64,000 bases of DNA from Acanthopleura granulata (GCA_016165875.1 JABBOT010000003.1:23330441-23394440); one strand, 5' to 3'; shown: positions 11,401 to 23,430, numbered from the stretch's first letter. Made by a program: numbers and translations. The notes: a model not told the origin generated them from the letters alone.

Positions 11401-12781
11401 TCAGGCCAATGTTAGCAGCATTCCATCATGATTGGTGTGCACTGACACAGTCGTGCATGTATCTATCTAACCTGTTGTGGCTGATTGTTCCAGTTAATAG
11501 TGGAACACTGTGATGCTCCCATCAAGTCAATAGAGCTACAGCTAGTCAGAGTGGAAACTTGTGGCTGTGCTGAAGGATATGCCAAAGATGGTAAGTTAAG
11601 CTTGTACTCATTACGTGCTGCTCAACTGCCCTTTTTTGTGTGACAAATTATGTGACTGTATAATTTGCTTTAGATGGCGTAGCTTAATGCAGCGACTGGC
11701 AGCTACATCCGCAAATAAATTTTCACGCTCTGTCATTTAATTTTGGAACTGTTTTTATGTTTTCTTCTCCTTTAAGACTGCCATTTTGCTTTTTAATACA
11801 TGTACATGTGAGACACTCAGGCTGATTTTATTTTACTGCAATGAGTCATAGGTCAAACAGATATAGGTTCTCTCTGAGTTATATAAAGAGGCATGGAAGC
11901 ATTGCAAGACATGTCCCCTGCTGGTCATTAGCTGAACTTAACACACAGTGACTGCATTGGTGAGAAGCTCGTGGGTAATTACCCCTCAGCCATGACGACC
12001 CCAACCAACTAGTTCCTTTCAAGACTAACACCCAGACAGGCATTTCCCCTCATTAAAGAGCTAGCTTGCTTTGCTGATACATGTAATACACTAAATAACG
12101 CAAACAGAATAGAAATGCATAGCATGTGAAAAAAGTACTTAAAAAGATACTTTTATGTTCTTCTGTTTCACTTGAAAAAATGGTAAACGTTTGGTAAATA
12201 CAGTATTACATGTATGTAGCCGTTCACAGAAATGCAGAAGGTGTGATCCTATTTGTTGTTTACCTGTGTCACTCAGCTACAGAGATACAGAACATCCAGA
12301 TAGCGGACGGAGACGTATGTCGAGGAATTACCATTCCCATCTACATGATATTCCCCAGACTGTTCACCTGCCCTACACTGTCAACAAATAACTTCAAAGT
12401 TGGTGAGTTTTTCACGTAAAAATTATGAATGGATGATTATGGCTGCACGACACGTCGGCGGTATCTCAGCCATATCGTGGTGATGTAAATGTTATGCTTT
12501 CATATTTGATTTACATATCACTTTAAGGAGATACGTGTGTATTTTGCTTAGATAAACAGAAAAGAGTATGTAGGTGCTTTGTTTGATAAAGCAAATTTGT
12601 TCAATTTGTTGAAGATATAAATTATTACCTCAGTGTGGAAGTTCTTCATCATTTTTCTTCGCAGTAGCTCTGAAGACGACAATTATTTTCTGTTTCAGAA
12701 TTCGAAGTTAACATCGTTGTTGTATTTCATGATGATCACCTTGTAACAGAAAACTTTCCTATCAAGTTGACAAGGTTCTGA
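8449..12781 (+). CDS. VPS26C: VPS26C (DSCR3), retriever complex subunit, nine exons, 297 aa
   Basis: Coding exons are 8449-8502, 9154-9300, 9635-9784, 10023-10103, 10316-10390, 11051-11131, 11494-11590, 12277-12402 and 12699-12781, with TGA at 12779. All introns are GT-AG and the phases agree. The 297-aa length equals that of the human protein. Diagnostic blocks are 'LYETYHGVFVNIQYSLK', 'ELQLVRVETCGCAEGYAKD', 'ATEIQNIQIADGDVCRG', 'FPRLFTCPTL' and 'NFKVEFEVNIVV'. The fold is arrestin-like, with two beta-sandwich lobes. VPS26C joins VPS35L and VPS29 in retriever, which works with SNX17 and the CCC and WASH complexes to return integrins and other cargo from endosomes to the cell surface. Two more in-frame ATGs lie upstream (8431, 8440). 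8449 is preferred because MATIDIRLKK then aligns with the family N-terminus. Intron 3 contains an exact 74-bp duplication. Confidence 0.98.
9871..10018. repeat. Exact 74-bp tandem duplication at the 3' end of VPS26C intron 3
   Basis: Positions 9871-9944 and 9945-10018 are identical, each running from AACAAATACACC to TTATTTTTCTTT. The second copy supplies the pyrimidine tract directly before the GCAG acceptor of exon 4 (exon start 10023). The first copy ends in AA instead and so has no acceptor there. No divergence is visible between the copies. Confidence 0.95.
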
Positions 12782-13010
12782 CACAAGTCAAGTGGGGCAC
12801 AAGACCTAATCATTCCCACCATCATCAGCTTGCTCTTGTACAGTATACTCCTTCACTATGGATGCTGAGAAAGTGTTTGAAGCGATGAAGAGGTGCTACG
12901 TTTCAGCATTCTACATCATACAATGTACTAACATGTAAATAAGCAGTTTGGTGTAGCCGTTGGCACTATACAGTGTGTTTATATCACAATTAAATCATTG
13001 CTGAATGAAT
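12782..13010 (+). other. Probable VPS26C 3' UTR with ATTAAA signal
   Basis: Non-coding sequence after the VPS26C stop has a variant polyadenylation signal, ATTAAA, at about 12989. The cleavage site is inferred, and a longer UTR is possible. Confidence 0.5.
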
Positions 13011-14488
13011 GAAATTTCTGTTCAACATAGAATCTTCTGGGAACCTAGTCTACATCTGCTGGAGCTACTGAAGCTGTGAAAGAAAAGCTTAAGAAACTGC
13101 CATCCTTTGTTGTGACGGATCAGTGTAGGATTAGACCTTAAATCACAGCTTTAAGGCAAGGATGCCATATTTAATGTGAGCAAATGAGAGGCTAGAGCAA
13201 CACAACTGGTCGGCCCAGTGTCAGTATAATGTGACTGGGTGGGGTGTCATGTCTGTTTTCGGCATGATGTTTCAGGAGCTTTAGCACTTTGGCAGCATGG
13301 ACTTGCCCTGATACAAGATGACACAATAATCCAGACAGCTGTTTTGACTGCGCATGACCGGAGTGCCTTCGCTGGTGGATAAACAGTTTCTCCTGGCTAT
13401 GTTGAATGCATTTTAACGGTAGGCAGTCACACACAGTTCAGCTCATGTCGTGCCTTTTATACGTCTGTTTGACATTTGAGACTATACATGGGCTCTAGGA
13501 CTGTTTCAAGTGGAAACCTCATTGAAACACACAGAAAAAAATTAGAACAGAGCTCTATACTGGGCTGTGGCCGCAGCCTGTAACGTCAAAAGAATGGCAT
13601 GAATGACCATGTGCTTTCATTTATCTACTGTACAATGTGGTCTGCTCAGGTGCAGTTACGCGCAACTCGAAACCACTATCTGGCTTATATATACATATAT
13701 ACATATACATTCTAAGGACTATCTGTCGTTATATGACTGAAAAATTAAGTACAATGTAAAACCCCAAACATGCATACATACATACACCTTTACTATTCAA
13801 TTTGATTGTGGTTTTTACACCGTACTCGAGATATTTTTCTGGTCTGGTTAATGGCACAAACAGAAACTTCCCAGGTACCGACCTGAAGTTGTAATCATCG
13901 ATGCTTTATATCTATATTTCATTGTACACACTATGTTATATTGTGTATATACACCAAATATTTCACGGTATAAAAAATCTCAGTCTCGATTTATGAGGAT
14001 TAAAGGGAAACTACTCTACGAGATTTTTTTTTTCGCTCTTTTTTTTTCAATTATCTCCCTTGGTTTATAATATGCTATCCTTCATTGGGTTGTGTTAAAC
14101 TGGTCCCTTTTGAGATCAGTGTTCTGTATGGCCATATAAATAATTGAAAAGCAGTGGAACCCTGAAGTTAAACATTAAGTAATGTCTGAAAAATGTCTAG
14201 CCTACATCCAAACATAGTTACCCAGATTTCCGTGTTAAATATGGAAAGAAATTGTACTGCAAAACCAAATCTATACTTTTCGAAAACTGGCTTGACAAGA
14301 AGACACCACAAGACAAACATTGTGCTCGCACTCTTTGTATTACAACACATGTAAAAGAGAACAATCAATAAAATTCATAAACACATGATATGTAAATGAC
14401 CACATGATCCTCTTAACATTTTGAGCGTGTTATAAAATGGGACATATCAGTCACCAAAAAATCATTATTTACACAGATAAATAAATAA
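13011..14488. other. Convergent gap between VPS26C and BAG1
   Basis: Holds the 3' ends of two convergent genes. A degraded repeat tail (ATATGACTGAAAAATTAAG, then AAAACCCCAAAC and CATACATACATAC) lies at 13725-13790. Another fragment (TTTTTACACCGTACTCGAGA) lies near 13810. I see no gene. Confidence 0.55.
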
Positions 14489-17400
14489 TTACTTTGGGAA
14501 CTTTAACAATAAATCATCCACACCATGTTCTAAGCCATCACATCTGGTTAAGAGAGTCTGAAAAACAGGGAAAAAAAAAACCTGTATAAATTCCACAAAC
14601 AGCAATGCTTTAAACGAGGAGACTCATTGTTTAACGTCCTAAAACATGGAAGTTTACGCTTCTTTCAAAAGTTTTTCTTACCTTGACATTATATTATTGC
14701 ATTCATATAACAAGAGAATGGATGATATTGACGCTACATTTGCCTGGGTGGCTGAAGGGGCTAGGGACAGCGTTATGACCCTGTGTCTCTCACCAATGCG
14801 GTAACTGTGAGTTTAAGTAAAGCTCATGCTGGCTTCCACTCCGGTTGTATGTGGGAAGGTCTGCCAGCAACCTGTGGATGATTGTGGGTTTCCTTCGGGC
14901 TGTGCCCGGTTTCTTCCCACTATAATGCTGGCCGTTATCGTTACATGAAATATTCTTGAGTACAGCATTAAACATCCCATCAAATAAATAAATAAATTAA
15001 TCAAAATTATTTCCGACTTTACTTCGTTACTTTTGTGGTTGGAGATAGATAAAGTGGGCTCCTATGTGATATTTATAGAAATTCTTGTCACAATGAATCA
15101 CGGTTCCCAGTCTTGTGATATGTACAGAAAGTCTTGTCCCTATCATTCAGTGTTCCCAACCTAGTGATATCTAGAGAAATTCTTTTCACAGTGAATCCCT
15201 GTTCTTAGTGTAATTCAGACCTAGCATCGCTTGTTAGACTGGGTGGCTTACTGAAACCTTTACTGAAAATATTCAATGACTAGTACACATGAGGGGTGTG
15301 CTCAATCCCAGCCTTGTACAGTGGATTTGCTAAGTTCCCCACTCTCAGTTCTCATGAGATATTAGTGAAACAGATGCTCCTCGACAATCCTGGGCTGTTT
15401 ACGCAGTCTAACGTTCATCGCAGAACACTTCTCCTCCAACAATATTGTGTGCATACCTGCACGTCACATGAGGAAAACTTCTTCAAAGGTCATTATTTTA
15501 ACCCAGGCAGTCTGGTTTCCTCCACCTATAAAACTGACTGCCATCACATACGTGAAAAATTCTTAAATCTGACAAACACAACAATCAATCAAATAAACAA
15601 ATAACTACTTCAGTCACAATGCTCCTATACACTAAATGCTCATATGCCCCAAACAGACAGACACGGAACATTACCTGGATCCTTGTGACCAAAGTTTTCC
15701 TCTTGGCTCTAGCTTCAGACGCATTTTCCCCCAGTTCCAGAGAGTCCAGAGATTCTAACATTTTCATAAATGATTCTGTTGTTCCTATCAAGTGTTTCTT
15801 GAGTTTCTCCAGAGCTGTACACTGAAGATCTTTGTGGAGGAACCCCTGCAAAGAGACCAGTTGCTATTAAGTAGACCCTTGCAGAGCTCGACCACAGGAG
15901 CTAAAAATTAACACGTAAATTTCACAACAAAAGCTGCTACAGTATTTAATCATATCAATTTCTGTACATATGCTTTTTTTCGGTACTAAGACACATTCTG
16001 AAAAAAGGGAGATCTATAATTCCTAACGTAACACTACAGCTTGATATTAAATCTCACCCGATGTATTCCATCAAGGTCTGAGGTAATCTCACTTAGCTTC
16101 TTCTCCTCTTTGCTTACGGCTGCTTCCATCTTTGACAATCTCTGGGACTCCTCTGTCTCCCCGGCAATGGGCTGACAACAGTGACAAACAGATCAAAACC
16201 TTGCAGGAAAAGACTTTAAAACCGTACACTCTACTGTCACCCTCATCCTTTGCAGAAATATTCCAAAACAGTGCATGGGGTCATTTAATGTACCCTATAG
16301 GTCTAATCATTATGTTGTGTTTGTATCCTGGAGGAGTTCAACACTGAAGAAGAACATTCAACAATGGTGCATTGGAATGGGCAACACGTTAATAGTAGAA
16401 ACAAAGCTGTGTTTACCACCACACCTCAGCTCTGCAGCTTATCACATAAGACTGGATGTATCACGGAGATCCTATTTTGGTAATAGATAGACACGACGCC
16501 GCAACAGCCTTATGCAGAGGGGTAAAAACCTGACCAGCGTAAAAATGTTGAGCGACCATACATGCAGTTCACAAGTTCTGTGTCCAGACACTGACCATCA
16601 TGCATTGCTACCCTTAATGTTTATGTTCAGTTATACTTATATTCATCTTCAGACAAAAAAAAAAATATTACCTTTTTTCCTATCAACATTATTTTGGATC
16701 CATTCTTTATTCCATCAGGCACCAACAATGCATTTGGGTCCGTCAACGATTTTCCTATGTCACAATGAAAGCAGGTCTCTGACTTCAAATATGAACATGG
16801 AAATATTGTGACTTTTGTGTAGATCATAAGCATCACTGCTTTAACTGACTGACCTGGTCAGAGTTTGACACTGTGGTCAAGAAAATGGTGGAGGCAACCA
16901 GGAAGAGCCCCTTGGCAACCACTGTCATTATCTAGTTCCCAACAGTCTTGACCTAAGACTGCAGCCCCAAAATATCAGAGGTGGATTTGAACATGCACTT
17001 ATGTTCACCTGTAAAATGTCTGCAATGCTTAAGAATAGACCCTTTCAGTATAAGCCCTGACACATGCATTTTAACTGTGGGGTGAAGATATGATTAACAA
17101 CACTGCATGTAGCAGTTTCAATTTACTCATAATAATAATACAATTTTGAATTACCCAAGCTGATTAGCAGGATCTAGTAGCAAGTTAGAAATTTTTCAAA
17201 CAAAACCCACATTTTTCTTTTAAGTTGGTTATTTAATTTATGAGACTTCTTGGAAAGTTTTCACACATAAAAGGCTCCTGATCATTTGCTTCTAAAAAGT
17301 ATAGTTCAAGCTTTTGGCGTCAGATTTATGACTTGTAAGAGTGTTTCTCATGATACTGATGTGTTTCATTCTTGCTTAACAGTCTTTCACTTGTATGAGG

Positions 17401-18893
17401 TTGTCAGATTTATGGATGGCAGGAAACGAGTCCCCGGCATTAACCACTGACCTTTAGCAAGATACTGATGAACTATCCCTCATGTAACACACTGATATAC
17501 ACACCGTATTGGTGCATAACAAGTGGTTTTCAGCCAACGTTAGACTGTGCAAACCATCACAGGTGTATCGTTAACTGCTTACTGTCACCAAGGCCTCACC
17601 AAAAGTGAGAGACGAGGAATGTACAGATTCCCTGTCCATAGCCAGGCTGGATTATGCACTTACTATTAAAAGAAAATTGCCTTCAATCAGCTCTCATCAA
17701 TGATAATCATACTGACCGTCATCATCATACCTTCCTACACATACCCTTACCCTTAAAAATGAGCCTCTGGTTAGCTGGAGGTACCCCTGTGATTTCCTCC
17801 ACTCTTTTAGCCAGGTGCTTCACCTGTAGGACTCCACCTGCCTCATCACTGGGCAAGTTCAAATCGAAATTTTCCTTGTGCTGCCCTATACAAAAGACAA
17901 CACCATAATGTGTACATTCAGTCCTTATAAAACACCATATAAATGAATATATATGAACATCTTAAATTAGGACCACATTCCTTTATGGCAAAAATTTCAA
18001 CAAAGCCATACTGCTTCGAAACAAAAACTTGATATGTAGTGTGACTTTAAAGAGCGGTTTGCATTTGAGTGTTGTTTAACGCCATGCTAAACAATTATTT
18101 TACTTCTACAGTGTACCATGGCTGACTGCCAGTTTTAGGAATGGAGAAAACCACAGTGCCCAGGGTGAGACCTGGACCTTTGTAAAGTCGCTGATCAACT
18201 ATTCTTTGTATAGAAACGGCCACATGACCTCAGTGGACCGCTTATCAAGTTATCATCGGCTTCCAGAAACAGTGACAGCGACGGCAACTACGAATTCCCT
18301 GCCCAACCCCGGCTTTGAACTCGCGTGTAACAAGTTCTCAGTTAAATACGGAACTGCAGTTGTGTGCATGGTGTTCACAGTGTTTGTACTTTTAGGAATT
18401 ACATGCATGAGTGGGGTAGAAGTCCTGTGTGTTGTGTAGGGAAGTGTAGTTAGGCTTGCCGCAGTAAAGTCTTATATACAGAGGTCACGGAAATTTTGCG
18501 TTATGATTTTTGGAATGAACTGAATACCGATCCATCCCTCTCCCTCCTTCTCTACCTCTCTTTAATGAACCTTTCTACTGGCGCCATCAGCGAAACATGG
18601 CGTTGAAAAAGATGGTTTCGGTTTCTTAGCTTCCATATTTATCGGAATTTCGTGTGGTTTACAGCTGACTGCTGTCCAAGGTGTTCAAACGAAACGGTTC
18701 CTTAGCAACTGTCAATTTTGAAATACAAAACATCCATTTAACGTCCAAAGAATAACCACTTGCTACATTGTGACATTAGCTGCTAAATATCAGTGTAAAG
18801 TGACAGTCCTAAATGTGATGACCACTAAGTTCAGATCCCAACCTTACCGTAAACAAGCTGAAGTTTCAGCGAGGTTACGGCCTCGGCCGCCAT
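14489..18893 (-). CDS. BAG1: BAG1 co-chaperone, ubiquitin-like plus BAG domain, six exons, 205 aa
   Basis: Coding exons in transcription order are 18893-18848, 17885-17751, 16754-16672, 16171-16058, 15845-15675 and 14557-14489 (TAA at 14491-14489). All are GT-AG and in phase, 618 nt. Residues 1 to about 88 form a ubiquitin-like domain ending 'LIFKGKSLTDPN' and 'KIMLIGKK', as in BAG1. Residues about 90-126 are a charged helical linker (EESQRLSKMEAAVSKEEKK). The BAG domain follows, with 'GFLHKDLQCTALEKL', 'RAKRKTLVTRIQTLLTRCD' and a short C-terminus. Known BAG1 binds the Hsp70/Hsc70 ATPase domain, promotes ADP release, and can link Hsp70 clients to the proteasome through its ubiquitin-like domain. 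There is no long N-terminal extension as in larger mammalian isoforms. MAAEAVTSLK starts at an AAGATGG context. The gene is convergent with VPS26C. Confidence 0.96.
14740..15003 (+). mobile_element. tRNA-derived SINE-like repeat, family A, near full length
   Basis: This is the most complete copy. It has a 5' tRNA-like part with a B-box-like GTGAGTTTAAGTAAAGC near 14808, then CTCATGCTGGCTTCC, CCAGCAACCTGTGGATGATT, GTGCCCGGTTTCTTCCCAC and ATGAAATATTCTTGAGTACA, with an (AAATA)n tail to about 15000. It has no coding capacity. It lies in the last BAG1 intron, antisense to the gene. Confidence 0.85.
15395..15605 (-). mobile_element. Interspersed repeat, family B
   Basis: Starts with GCAGTCTAACGTTCATCGCA at 15402, as at 7351. 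It continues through CTGCACGTCACATGAGGAAA and GGTTTCCTCCACCTATAAAA, and ends ACGTGAAAAATTCTTAAAT plus an AATCAAATAAACAAAT tail. It lies in the last BAG1 intron. Confidence 0.75.
17380..17660 (+). mobile_element. Interspersed repeat, family B
   Basis: Contains GATTTATGGATGGCAGGAAA, CATTAACCACTGACC, TTTAGCAAGATACTGATG and, near 17538, AACGTTAGACTGTGCAAACC, the reverse complement of the GCAGTCTAACGTT block in other copies. It lies in the BAG1 intron between the two exons that encode the ubiquitin-like domain. Confidence 0.65.
18060..18340 (+). mobile_element. Interspersed repeat, family B, degraded
   Basis: Begins GTGTTGTTTAACGCC, followed by GGCTGACTGCCAGTTTTAGG and GTGCCCAGGGTGAGACCTGG, and ends CCCGGCTTTGAACTCGCGT. 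The motif order matches the copy at 17380 but the sequence is strongly diverged. It lies in BAG1 intron 1. Confidence 0.55.
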
Positions 18894-19399
18894 CTTGAGC
18901 CATCGATGGAAACAAACTCCTGTCAGACACGTCGATTTTTGTGTGAACCGGAGTTATTCCCCTTAACCTGGGTACTTGAGTCGGCCGTCAGAGCTCTAAA
19001 ATCCGTAAAGCTACGCCTACCATATGTTGCGAAGATAAAGAATCCTAAAGCAGTTACTTGAAGAAATGATAGAGGTCTATGATTTTGTGGAACAATTGAA
19101 TACAATAATAAATAATGTTTTCGTAAATTCATTTATTTCACATTCAGTAAAATAAAATGAAAAATTACAACAGGCCATTTAAAGTAGTTACTTAACCTCA
19201 AGCACACGTGATTATGGTTTGCCATATGTGGTAGTTAACGCATGACATGTAAATATCCACCTTAAGGGTATACAGCGGCAATCCACTCAGCCCATCATCT
19301 CCTCCCCCTTATCCCTACCCCCTCTTTTGCCATGGTGGTCAGTTTAACAGGTTGAGTGCCCGGGTTAAACCATCGCAACCTTTGATTAGGCCTTTTGCA

Positions 19400-19500
19400 G
19401 TATTATTTATTTATTTGATTGGTGTTTTACGCCGTAGCCTAATCAAGAATATTTCACCTATTCGACTATGGCCTACTATAGACCCTACAATGCAAAACTT
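19400..19500 (-). mobile_element. SINE-like fragment, family A, tail region
   Basis: On plus it reads TTATTTATTTGATTGGTG, then TTTTACGCCGTAGCCTAATC and AAGAATATTTCACCTATTCG. This is the reverse of the family A tail; the 5' part is missing. Confidence 0.7.
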
Positions 19501-19764
19501 TTGGTGGACAACTAGTACGTTGACCCCGGACTGTCCTAACGGCCATTCGGGCCTCATCGACCTTGCTTTATGTACATATTGTCTGTCATGGTCCCAAGAA
19601 CCGTGAAAGAGAGGAAATCTACAAATTTTCTCTCAAAGACCAGGGTTGAACCCACAATTTTCCCACAGCTTTTCTCCCCATATATGATATACACTGATTA
19701 ACCCATATATTCAAGAAAGTACACACAGAAACAGTACGATCTAAAAACCAATAAATGTATGGCT

Positions 19765-19925
19765 GTTCTCTGGCCATACTTGGGAAGGTCCGTCAGCAAC
19801 TTGTGGATGATCCTGGGTTTCCCTCGGTCTCCAGTTGTCCAGTTTCCTCCCACGATATGGCTGGCCGCCGTTGTATTACTGAAACTCTTTAAATAGGGCG
19901 TAAAACCTCCATCAAATAAATAAAT
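19765..19925 (+). mobile_element. SINE-like fragment, family A
   Basis: Contains CTTGGGAAGGTCCGTCAGCA, ACTTGTGGATGATCCTGGGT, CCAGTTTCCTCCCACGATAT and a CATCAAATAAATAAATG tail. It is 5'-truncated and lacks the B-box part. Confidence 0.75.
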
Positions 19926-20564
19926 GTGTGGGCCTCCCTCGAAATATAAATCTTCTTACAAAATCCGTATACAACTGAATATATAAAGGCACACAATACT
20001 TATAACCGCATAGTTCGCATCGGTAATAACAATTAGGGTCAAGTTATTAGCTTTAAGTTTATTTGTATAGGAGCGTATATATGCACATGTATATAAAGTG
20101 AAGTGTTGCGGCCAATCAACCATCCGTGCATAGTCGTCAACATGGTTGAGTGGTTTAAAAGTACGTAGACCTACTCGTTGATTCGTAAGCTACTATATAT
20201 GAACCACATCTGACTAATATCACATTCAAATAACTCATGATAGAAATGGTGTCATCTAGGGAAGAAGTAGAAGTAATTTAGTGAATTAATATGCTATGTT
20301 TTCTGACCTCGGACTGCGTATACATGCACGTTAGCGCACGTGTACAGGCCTGTGTATTGAGCGTTAGGCGTGCAGTCATGCATGTAGCGTCATGCCACGT
20401 ACGACACGAACCCCTGTATACACACACTTTTTGTTTTCCTTTATCGAATCAAGCAATGTTCATTCTAAAGGTGCCTAGCGAATTATTGTATATTTATACG
20501 CCTGTTTCATAGCAAACGCTGCGATGACAAACAGCATAACATATATACACGTGAAGGCAATAAA

Positions 20565-20710
20565 ACACTTAAGGTCCACCAACAACATGCGGATGGCCGT
20601 GGATTTCCTTCGGGGTTCTGCCCGGTTATCTCCCACCATAATGCTGGCCGTCGTCGTATAAGTAAACTATTCTTGAGTGCGGCGTAAAACACCAATCAAT
20701 AAATAAATAC
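20565..20710 (+). mobile_element. SINE-like fragment, family A
   Basis: Contains AACATGCGGATGGCCGTGG, GTTCTGCCCGGTTATCTCCC, GTCGTCGTATAAGTAAACTA, TTCTTGAGTGCGGCGTAAAA and an AATCAATAAATAAAT tail. It is 5'-truncated. Confidence 0.78.
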
Positions 20711-21164
20711 AATACTGTACAGGATGATAAATGCAAATGCATAATATACAGAACTCGCAGGCTCTGTCCTTGAAAGTGCTGTATACTTCAATGAAGACAT
20801 ATCACAACTCATCACTGGCCTTATGTGATCAACTATTTTTTGCAACACACAAGTGGATGAAACTTCACAATTCTGGACTCTATAAGATATCACACAAATA
20901 TGTAGTGAAACATATTATTTGGTTTTTCTGGCCTTACATAAAAGGTGTTTTTCATGGATACATCGTCTTGTTATGCAGTCATGCATTGCATAGTATATAT
21001 ATGTACAACTCGCTGTATCGTATGTACGGTTCAGGAAAAGTAAAAAAAATTAATTAAATTACATATACAGGCCGGCCTGCTCCATACTTTGACTGCATGT
21101 ATAGGACGACATGTGTGATAGGTTGTGGCAGGGTGTTTCTGCGAGACAGCATACATTATGAACT

Positions 21165-22045
21165 TTAATGGCAATGAGCTGAACCGGAACAAAGAGAAAA
21201 ATCTGAACTCGAGGAACCAGCCGGGCGGTGAATTGAACATCAGAAATCAGAAAGGCTGTGAACTGATCATGAGAAAACAGAAACATGGTGAACAGACTTT
21301 GAGAAAGTGTAACAGTGATATGCTGAACACGATTGTCCATGCATGAAGTGTGCTGAGCAATGAACTGAATATGAAAAAGGAAGCGAGTGTGATGACTTGA
21401 ACGTAAGAAAGCTGGAATTAAGGTGATGAACAGAATATGAGAAACGAAATAGCTGATGGATTGGATATGAGAAATCAGAAGGGTGGTGAATGTATAAGAA
21501 ATATATGAGAAATGATAACGGGGATAAACTGAACATAAGAGACAAGAAATGTGATGAGCGAAACATTTTGAGAAGCCAGAAATATGGTGTAGAGGTCTTT
21601 ACCAAACAAGAAAACACTAAAAGGTGGTGAACTGAACATTAGAAACGAAAAAAACGATGCACTGAACGCGGGAAACGAGATAGGCAAAGAAATGAACACG
21701 AGAAACGAGGAAGGTGAGAAACATGAGAAACGAGGAAGGTGTAGAACTGAACATGAGAAAAAAGGAAGGTCAAGAACTGAACATGAGAAACGAGGGAGGT
21801 GAAGAACTGAACATGAGAGAAGAGGAAGGCCAAAAATTTAACATGAGAATCTAGGAAGGTGAAGAACTGTGTACCACCACACTAGATACAAGGATCTGGA
21901 CATCAGGAGTGACGAGTTCCAGGGCAGTAGCTCTGTCAACATGACAAAGGAGGAAGTTAAGGAACGGGACATGATAAACAAGGAAGGTGAAGAATTGGAC
22001 ATGAAAAGCCTGGAAGATGACGAACTGAACAAGAGCCGATCGGTG
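21165..22045. repeat. 30-bp minisatellite encoding an ELNMRNEEGE-like decapeptide on plus
   Basis: The word ACATGAGA recurs exactly 30 bp apart at 21721, 21751, 21781, 21811 and 21841. More diverged units, with small indels, extend to about 21165 and 22045, giving up to about 29 units. The unit is close to GAACTGAACATGAGAAACGA plus GGAAGGTGAA. On plus it reads as an acidic/polar decapeptide in broken frames (21125-21346 and 21869-22099). On minus, long frames of FLVSHVQFFT-like repeats are open. No splice sites or conserved domain support a real gene. It may be a pure minisatellite or a decayed repetitive protein gene. Confidence 0.85.
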
Positions 22046-22194
22046 ATGCCCAGTCATCTGTCGTCACCGCTTCTCCAAACCTACAACCATGCAGTGTAGA
22101 TTTACAGGAGTGTTATACTTCGACGATAATATCTTACAGAGAGGCTATGTCATCGATATCCTTTATACAGAACAGAGTGCCCTTCTTGGCTTTA

Positions 22195-22390
22195 TTTAAC
22201 TTAGTTTATTGGTTTGATTGGTGCTCATTGCCGGACGGTTTCCGAACGTTTCACTTAAATGCATGGCTGTGGCCAATGTCTCTAGGCACCATTATTCCTG
22301 AGGCAATCCACTGGCCTTAGCCTGGTATATCCATCTAGACATACGGCCGAAGCCGAAGATTTATAAGCTGGATTCTAACACTTTACATCT
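22195..22390 (-). mobile_element. SINE-like repeat, family A, strongly diverged
   Basis: On plus it has TTTATTGGTTTGATTGGTGC, CGTTTCACTTAAATGCATGG and CATACGGCCGAAGCCGAAGA. The order matches family A read in reverse, with many substitutions. Confidence 0.55.
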
Positions 22391-22724
22391 TGCCAATGGT
22401 TTGACACTTGCAGCGAACCAGTGATTAAAGAGGAGCCAACAAATTCCGGAAATGATGTAAGATCATCGGAAATACCATGCAAGGGAAAGTGTAAATCTAA
22501 AAACATAAGTGCTAATGTTGTAAAATGTTCCAGAAAATTGCATTTATATGTTCAAGTGATAAATATGGCGTTCAGAGCCTAAACGTGGTAAAATGGTAAA
22601 ACCTTCACCATAATCTACATGTGTATGATATGAGATTTGGTGTTTTGTATTTGTTATAGTGAATGATAACAATCAGCTTTATAAGTGGATTTCGGGGGCC
22701 TCTGTTGGCAAGGGGCTTAGAACC

Positions 22725-22945
22725 CTATAGTACAGCGGAATGGCCCAGGTGACTCTCATCACTGCGATCACTGTGAGTTCAAGTCCAACTCATGCTGGCT
22801 TCCTGTCCGCCAGTAACCTGCGGATGGTCGTGGGCTTTCCCTGGACTCTGCCCGATTTCCTCCCACCATAATGGTGGAAGCTGTCGTATAAGTGAAATAT
22901 TCTTGAGTACGACGTAAAACACCAATCAAATAAATGAATAAATAT
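22725..22945 (+). mobile_element. tRNA-derived SINE-like repeat, family A
   Basis: Retains the B-box-like GTGAGTTCAAGTCCAACTCA near 22770, then GCTGGCTTCCTGTCCGCCAG, ACCTGCGGATGGTCGTGGGC, GATTTCCTCCCACCATAATG, GTCGTATAAGTGAAATATTC and a CAATCAAATAAATGAATAAA tail. Confidence 0.85.
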
Positions 22946-23269
22946 TTCACAAAAGATGTAGGCTGGGCTTTTCCGATATAACCACATTTTCTCGATTAAA
23001 AAGTCTAATAAAAAAAAACGAATAGCATATTTTTACATATGATTTTCCCTTGTCTTTCTGACGGCCATATATAGGTCAGTATTTTGTTTTCTCTTTCTTT
23101 AACCATCTGAGCCAGAGAGTCCCTCTTATAAGCTTTATGTTTTTGGGTCAGTCCCCGTTCTTACACTTTAAGTGTTCATTATACCATCACCATGACTTCC
23201 GCTCGATGAACGAGCCTACGGATGCATGTGTATTGAATTTCACGATCATGTACCACATGCAGCTTATAT

Positions 23270-23430
23270 ACACAGCGAGCAGCCAGCAAAGTGCGGATGG
23301 TCGTGGGTTTCCCCCGGGTTCTGCCTGGTTTCCTCCCACTATATAATGTTATTCGCCGTCGTTATGTAAGTGAAATATTCTTGAGTAAGGTGAAAAACAC
23401 CAATCAAATATATAAATATATATATAAACA
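23270..23430 (+). mobile_element. SINE-like fragment, family A
   Basis: Contains AGCAAAGTGCGGATGGTCGT, TGCCTGGTTTCCTCCCACTA, AGTGAAATATTCTTGAGTAA, CACCAATCAAATATATAAAT and a TA-rich tail. It is 5'-truncated. Confidence 0.78.

Larger units (their letters stand above)
18894..21160. other. Intergenic region upstream of BAG1
   Basis: Contains the BAG1 promoter (not placed) and family A repeat pieces at 19400-19500, 19765-19925 and 20565-20708. I see no exon with splice sites and no RNA gene. Confidence 0.6.

Noticed and set aside
21267..21833. Hydrophobic open frames on minus over the 30-bp array
   Set aside because: They follow from the 30-bp period, have no splice or start context, and overlap one another in different frames.
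22765..22795. tRNA gene suggested by a B-box-like sequence
   Set aside because: No cloverleaf with paired acceptor and anticodon arms can be drawn. The same sequence recurs at the start of the SINE-like copies.
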